64,000 bases of DNA from Endotrypanum monterogeii (taxonomy: Eukaryota; Euglenozoa; Kinetoplastea; Trypanosomatida; Trypanosomatidae). This document shows, piece after piece, positions 52,601-58,600 of the stretch (positions are counted from its first letter, which is position 1; every line of letters starts with the position of its first letter). Where the stretch lies: contig CM007319.1 in NCBI GenBank assembly GCA_000333855.2, positions 2,044,205 to 2,108,204 of the forward strand, read 5' to 3'. Both the position numbers and the translations under genes were made by a program. The notes beneath the pieces were generated by a model, which made no database searches, had not been told where the DNA came from, and saw only the letters and a list, made by a program, of their open reading frames with translations.

Positions 52601-55600
52601 AGTATTCTTGAGGCGATGGAGACCGCGATGGCTGTAGTGAATACCGCTTCGTGCCATGATAGCACCGTTCTCCTGTCTGATGTAGTATCCAATGTCGAGT
52701 TTGAGGTGAGGACACGTGAGAGTTTGCAGGGTGTGCACTTCCTTGTCCCTGTTGGACTTCTCCTCAGTGAGGAGGAGTACAGCGAGGGTGGGGGCTTGGT
52801 GTGTCCATTTGTATTTCAGCGCACTGTTGGCGCGGCTGTATCGCTGCGACTGGTGACGACGAACGAAGGGTTTTCCGTAGAGTTTATCACCAGCGGCACT
52901 GTTTCGGCAATAACTGAATCAACCGAGGAGGACTCAACCCGTTTTTTGCACTTGCAGCTTTGGGGGCACCGTGGCGAGGTCCCATTTCTTCTCACCGAGA
53001 AACCGATCCTCTTCGTTGTGTGCCCTAACGGCGAGTCTAGCGTACCCTTAGTCGAGAACGTGCACGCGGGATACGCTTCTAGCTTGCAGAGTGACGGGTC
53101 TGTGAAGCTTTTCCTGAAGGTAATGCTAGCATCGCCTCTACCGCTGACGATGCCGGTGCCTGCGAGGCCGGATTGCTGGATGTGGGAAAACAGCTCGGTA
53201 GAGGCGCAACTGTGCTCCACCGGTGCCATATATTTGTCCCACCTCTTCTCTTACGTTGAGGGAGCGCTGGAGTGGCCACATTACTCGGCTTTTATGGTGA
53301 CAGCGAACGGAAAAGCAACGTCAATTTTTCTCGAGTTGCACGTTGCAGAAGTATCATCTGCAAGGGGTGCGAATGTAAAGCCCGCTTCACTGTCCGTTCG
53401 GATCCGCAAGCCCTTTCATGTACAAAGCGATGAGGTGCTTACATTGCGTGTGACGACAAAGGGAGATTTTTTCATTTATGATACGAACGACATCGTCCGA
53501 TGCAGCGTTTCAAAGAGCGAGCTCTACGGCTGTGATGATTACCGACTGCTCTACAAGGTCGGCTTTGTGTGCGTTGACCCAGAGAAAGTGACCGCTCTCC
53601 TTTACGTGCCAGAGGGTTCCCGCCGCAACACCCCAGTCTCCATCGCACCAGATAAAAAGACAACTTTACCGTCATTCTCACAGCCTCCTAAAATGTACTC
53701 GCCTGCGTGGGTAAAAATGGATCCCGGTCGCATTACTGTGACGCGCAACGGCCTAACAGCTAGTTCCGTGGGCGAGTTCAGCGGCGGTGATGCAGTCATG
53801 GGGACACCAGTACCTGCAACAGGTGTTTCATCCTTCGTGGTGCAGATACATCGGAAAGATTCTCAGCCCGGCACGCCACTGGGCTCTGGATTCTTTGCCG
53901 GTGTCGCTCTATCTGACTTCAGTGACTTTGCGCCAGAGTATGTTGCAATGAAAACGAAGGTGGGTTCGCTGTGGGTGGTGCAGGACGTCCAGGACGAGGA
54001 CTCGATGCCTAATCAGGAGGTCCTATCTCCTCTGGCGCACAACTCTGATGGGCAAGCAGTGCTTTTTATGGATAGCACCAAGCTGGTATTTATTGTAGAC
54101 CGCAGCAACGGAACACTTTCCCTTGCTCGCAACAGCGAGTCACCACGTGTGGTGTTTCAGGGCATACCACGCGGTGTCTCGGTGTCGCCGTTTGTACGGT
54201 TAGATCACCCCAACTCTTCCGCGATTCTGGCGCGCTTTTCTAGCGCTGTGGAATACACACGACTACACCAGCCGTCGTTAGAAAAGGTCCTTCAGCTGCA
54301 GCCGATTACACCATCTCTTCTGCGGCGCTACCCACTTTTTATGGCGTCACAAACCTTCCCGTTTCTCCTCGAGTTGGTGCGCAGGCTCCCTACTCGTCTC
54401 GCCGGGCTTCTGGAGCACTGCTGGGGTGAGCAGACACCACGGTCACGTTTCGAATACCGTGTGTCCCAGGTGTTAGAACAATTGACGGCGCTTGGCGCGT
54501 TCGCTCGCTCATGTCGAACAGTGGAGGAGGCCCAAGTTGAAGGTATCGTCGACTACCTTTCCAGGTCGGTGGAGAGAGAGATAGTGGTATTTCCTGCTTG
54601 GACGGAACAGTCAAGTGCGCAGGCGATGGAGCAACGCAGCAATCATGGAATACACGTGCGGCTGCCGCCAAACTATGAGCTTATAGGGCGCGTGGGGGAA
54701 ACAAATATGGTTCGCATTCTTTACTTTGACCAACAGTACGGTGCTGTTGAGCGAACACTACACTTCTTCTACCTTGATGACGACACCCTCAATATTCACA
54801 CAACGAATCACGTCTTACCGCACCCGTCTGTGATTCTCCAACACGATATTCTACCTTCGCTCAACAACCCCAATGCAGTGACCATTGTGACGGACGGGTG
54901 GTTTGATTGTTCTCTTGCGGAGTATGACCCAGGGCTTCACGTGAAGGCGGATCAGGAAATTGCTTGCTCGATTGTCTACGCGTTGGAGCACTGGCACCTG
55001 CACCAGCTGCCGCATGGCCACGTGCACCCGAAAAACATTTACTTACGGGTCGCTCATGGGGAGGTGCTGCAGTGCAGTCTATGGAATGTGCATCAGCTGT
55101 CGCCGGCGAGCGAATATGCTTCACGAGAGCTGCGCAACTCTGGCGTCCGCTCACTTTTTGGTGACCGGTGTTCCTGCTGGAAAATCCTGCGTTGTTTTCA
55201 TCATCTTCTCGCCAACGACTCCCGCATCGTAGATTTTCGAAAGTTCATGCTCGAGGAGACATCGACTGTGTCGCGCGCGCTGCAGTTAAGTGAGGCATTT
55301 CAAACCAGTCTCATCGACAGCGGCGAGGGTCCGACGCTTTCACTACGCACAGGGTCACGGCTGCGTGGCGGCTCTGGGTCGTACAACGGCATCATGTTCG
55401 ACGTGGTTGCCAAGAACAACACTGTCCGTATTACAAAATTGTCTTTCATACCAGATGCAAACACAGTTGCAACCGTACGGCTCTATTCACGAAGCGGCAG
55501 CTTTATGGGCTTCGAGCGCGCTGCCGAGGCGTGGACAAAGCTACTGGAGGAGGAAATGCCCTTACGGGATTCGTGGGAGGTGACGCTGGAGAACTTCGAG

Positions 55601-58600
55601 CCCATCACAGTACCTTTTGGCTCGCGAGTCGGCATCTTTCTCCACACGACAAGTGGTAGTGGCGTTCTATTTTTTTCCGAAAATGAGGGACTCCAGGGGA
55701 AAACAGGGGATGTGGAGGAGGAGAATGAGGACATTGGCATAACCATAGGCAAGAAAAGTGAAAGTGGTCAACCGTTTGCTGCTGTGCAAAGCCAGAAAAG
55801 ACTTCTTAAGGGCAGCATTTCTTACACTGTCCTGATGCGATCTAAAGGGCCGCGCAGTCGTCTTATCTATTCCTCAGAGTCCGTCTTTAGCGACGCCAAT
55901 GATGAGGAGATTGCGTTCAGATTGGTGCACACCGGCACCTCTAGAGTCAAAAGTTGCTCTGATTTGCACGAGACCGAGAGGGAGAGTGGTGGCGGTGGAG
56001 GGAAACCACCTCTCGGGTTTACTGAGTTGCCGCCATCGTTGTCATCAGAGTACTCTCTCCAGATCCTCGGTGCCACAACGAATCAGCATGGTAAGGCAAG
56101 CGATGATGTACTGACAATTGTTGCACCTAACCAGTACAAGTTCTGCTCCGCGTCCGATGTCATTTCTCTTCGACCTGTGCCGTTGCACGTTGTGGCTGCG
56201 CCGCTTCTTCACTCTTTCGCCGCTGAGAGCTTGCGCAGGCGTTGTGCCCTAGTGCGGCAACACAATCGCCGGACGCATCTGTTTCCTTGTCGCCCGTTGC
56301 ATTTTAGACTTCTTCTTAGCAATGATAGAGAGAGCTCTGCTAAGTTCCCAATGTGTACAGTGGTCCACCCGGTACTGAAGGAAGGCTGCATCTTTGTCTC
56401 AGAGTCCATTTCCTCCTCCTGCGTTCTGTCCTTCTCACAGAGGGTGCCTGGTGCAGCGGTCTTGCTTGCTCTAGATCACATCCCTACCGCTGAAGAAGTG
56501 AATCGACGAACAGAGATGTCCCCATGCAACTCTCTCATCGGTGCTCGTAGCTCTGAGGAATTTGTGCAGGTTGATGACGAACTTCAACACATTACCTTCT
56601 CTCGAGGTCGCATGCATCTGAAACTTAAAGCTCGGTTGTCAAGCGGCCCGTTATTTGTTGTGGCCCTGCTTCGCAATAGTGGTCAACGCGACTCGCAGCT
56701 CTTCGCCTACAGCAGTGTCATAGATGAAGATTTCTTTACTCCAGCAGCAGCTAACGGGTGCTTTTTCTCGACCAGCCATAACAGGACGTCGTGCAACGAG
56801 AACGCTGCAGCTGGCACTGTATGGCATGCCCATGCCGGATTCATTGCAGTTCAGGGGCATTACACCTGCAGTGCTGGTACAGAGTCATTTGTCTTGCTGG
56901 AGCCTCTTTTGTCAAGCAAGAATGAGCTGCGTATTGTCCAATTACCTCGATGCGCAGATGAAGGAGAGACCGTGCTGCACGCTGAGGTGAAGGGTCATAA
57001 CGTATCTTCGACTGTGGTGGTTCCTCGCACTGATCCGCAAGCCTTGCTGTTTGTCGAGCACCGCGAGGTGACAAAGTGGAAGTCAATGCGCCATTCGATC
57101 GACTTCAAATGCCTCTCATCGTCGATAGTACTGTCCTGCGCCAGCCAGGTACGGCAGGTGATGAGCGGCACCAAATGTAGTGGGGTGGTCTCCTCGCCGC
57201 GTTTTACCACTACAGAGCGGCATCGTGTGCTCTTGCGGCTGCAGTTCCCGCGCCGCTCGCCTATAGACTTGCAACTGGATTGGAAAAGCAGTCTGACAAG
57301 CCCGATTCGGCTGCTGCACGGCTTCTACAAGTCTTTGAGAAGTCGTCTATTTGATCCCCCAGTAAGGGAGGTGTTTGTTTGTCTTGAGATCAACCTGCAG
57401 ACCCGTGACATCATCGTACTGGGCAGCGACGGCACCGTCCACCGTCTTTTCATTGACGACAACCTTCCTTTAGTCGACATGCAGTTGAGTTTCGTGACAC
57501 ACTCGCCGGGATCGGAGCTGGAGGTGAAGGAGTGGCTCGTGAGCTCTTGCCATATCCGTGGAGACATGACTGCGCCGGTGCTCAAAACCGTACTAGCGGA
57601 GACTCGCCTTCCAGAGTTGTCAGCGAACACGTCCTTGACAGTGGGGAATGTGTCTCGCCATTCGATGCGATCTAATATGTTGCCCAACCGCGAGGTAAAC
57701 TTCTTCTTGGAGAAGCAGATGAGTGCTCTCATGGTGACCTACTCAAGGATGTTGCTTGAGAAGATGCTTTTGTCACAGGAGAAGGCGCGTGCAGCTGCGC
57801 AGCCGCAGTATCTTCGTCTGCTTTCGTTCACAGCGTTGCGCACACATCCTGACGTTGCTCGAATCCTCGACGGCGAAGTAAAGCAGGAATCTTTCTGGCT
57901 GGTGTCCCAGTGCGTCGCACAATTATCAGCGCCGTTTGTCATGCAGGAACCAGCTGAGATGGAGGCCGGTATTAATATCATGGCATCACTGATTCGACAT
58001 GATGTTTGCCGCCGTACGATACTACGTTCTTTTGGCAGCACACTTGTCCTTATTCTCTTGAGGGCGGCAACGGTGTACACGCGGTCGGCGCGGCACTCGG
58101 CGCTTCAGTGCGTGCAAGAGCTCTTAGCAGATGAGCGTATTCCGCTCCCTTCTCAAACACTGCTCTCAGCTCATCTACGTCCCTTGACAAACATGATGGC
58201 AGCTCTATGCCGAAGAGAGCGGATGGGTTCGGCGGTTGTGCAAACCGGTGTAACACTCCTTGCCAACCTGATCAAGCGCTACCAGCTTGAGCGCCCGACA
58301 CAGCCGTATACTAATGCTCCGGCAGATATACCGTACAAGCTTGTCTTGTGTGCTCGAGAGCTTGTGCGCGCTGTGACTCATGACCCGCCACTGCCATTTC
58401 CTTCGGAAATGGTGGCAGAGGTGCACACGCAGCACACGGTGCGGTGCGAGATTGTGACGCGTGCTGTGGAGTCTGAAATGAGGACATGTGCGATCGGCAT
58501 GTTCGAGGAGGAGGGCCGGCATCCCGATGGTAGCATGTCGTTCACAGTGAGGTTAAACGGAGGCAGACGCGGCGCCGTCGTTGTTGGGTGGAACTCGGCG

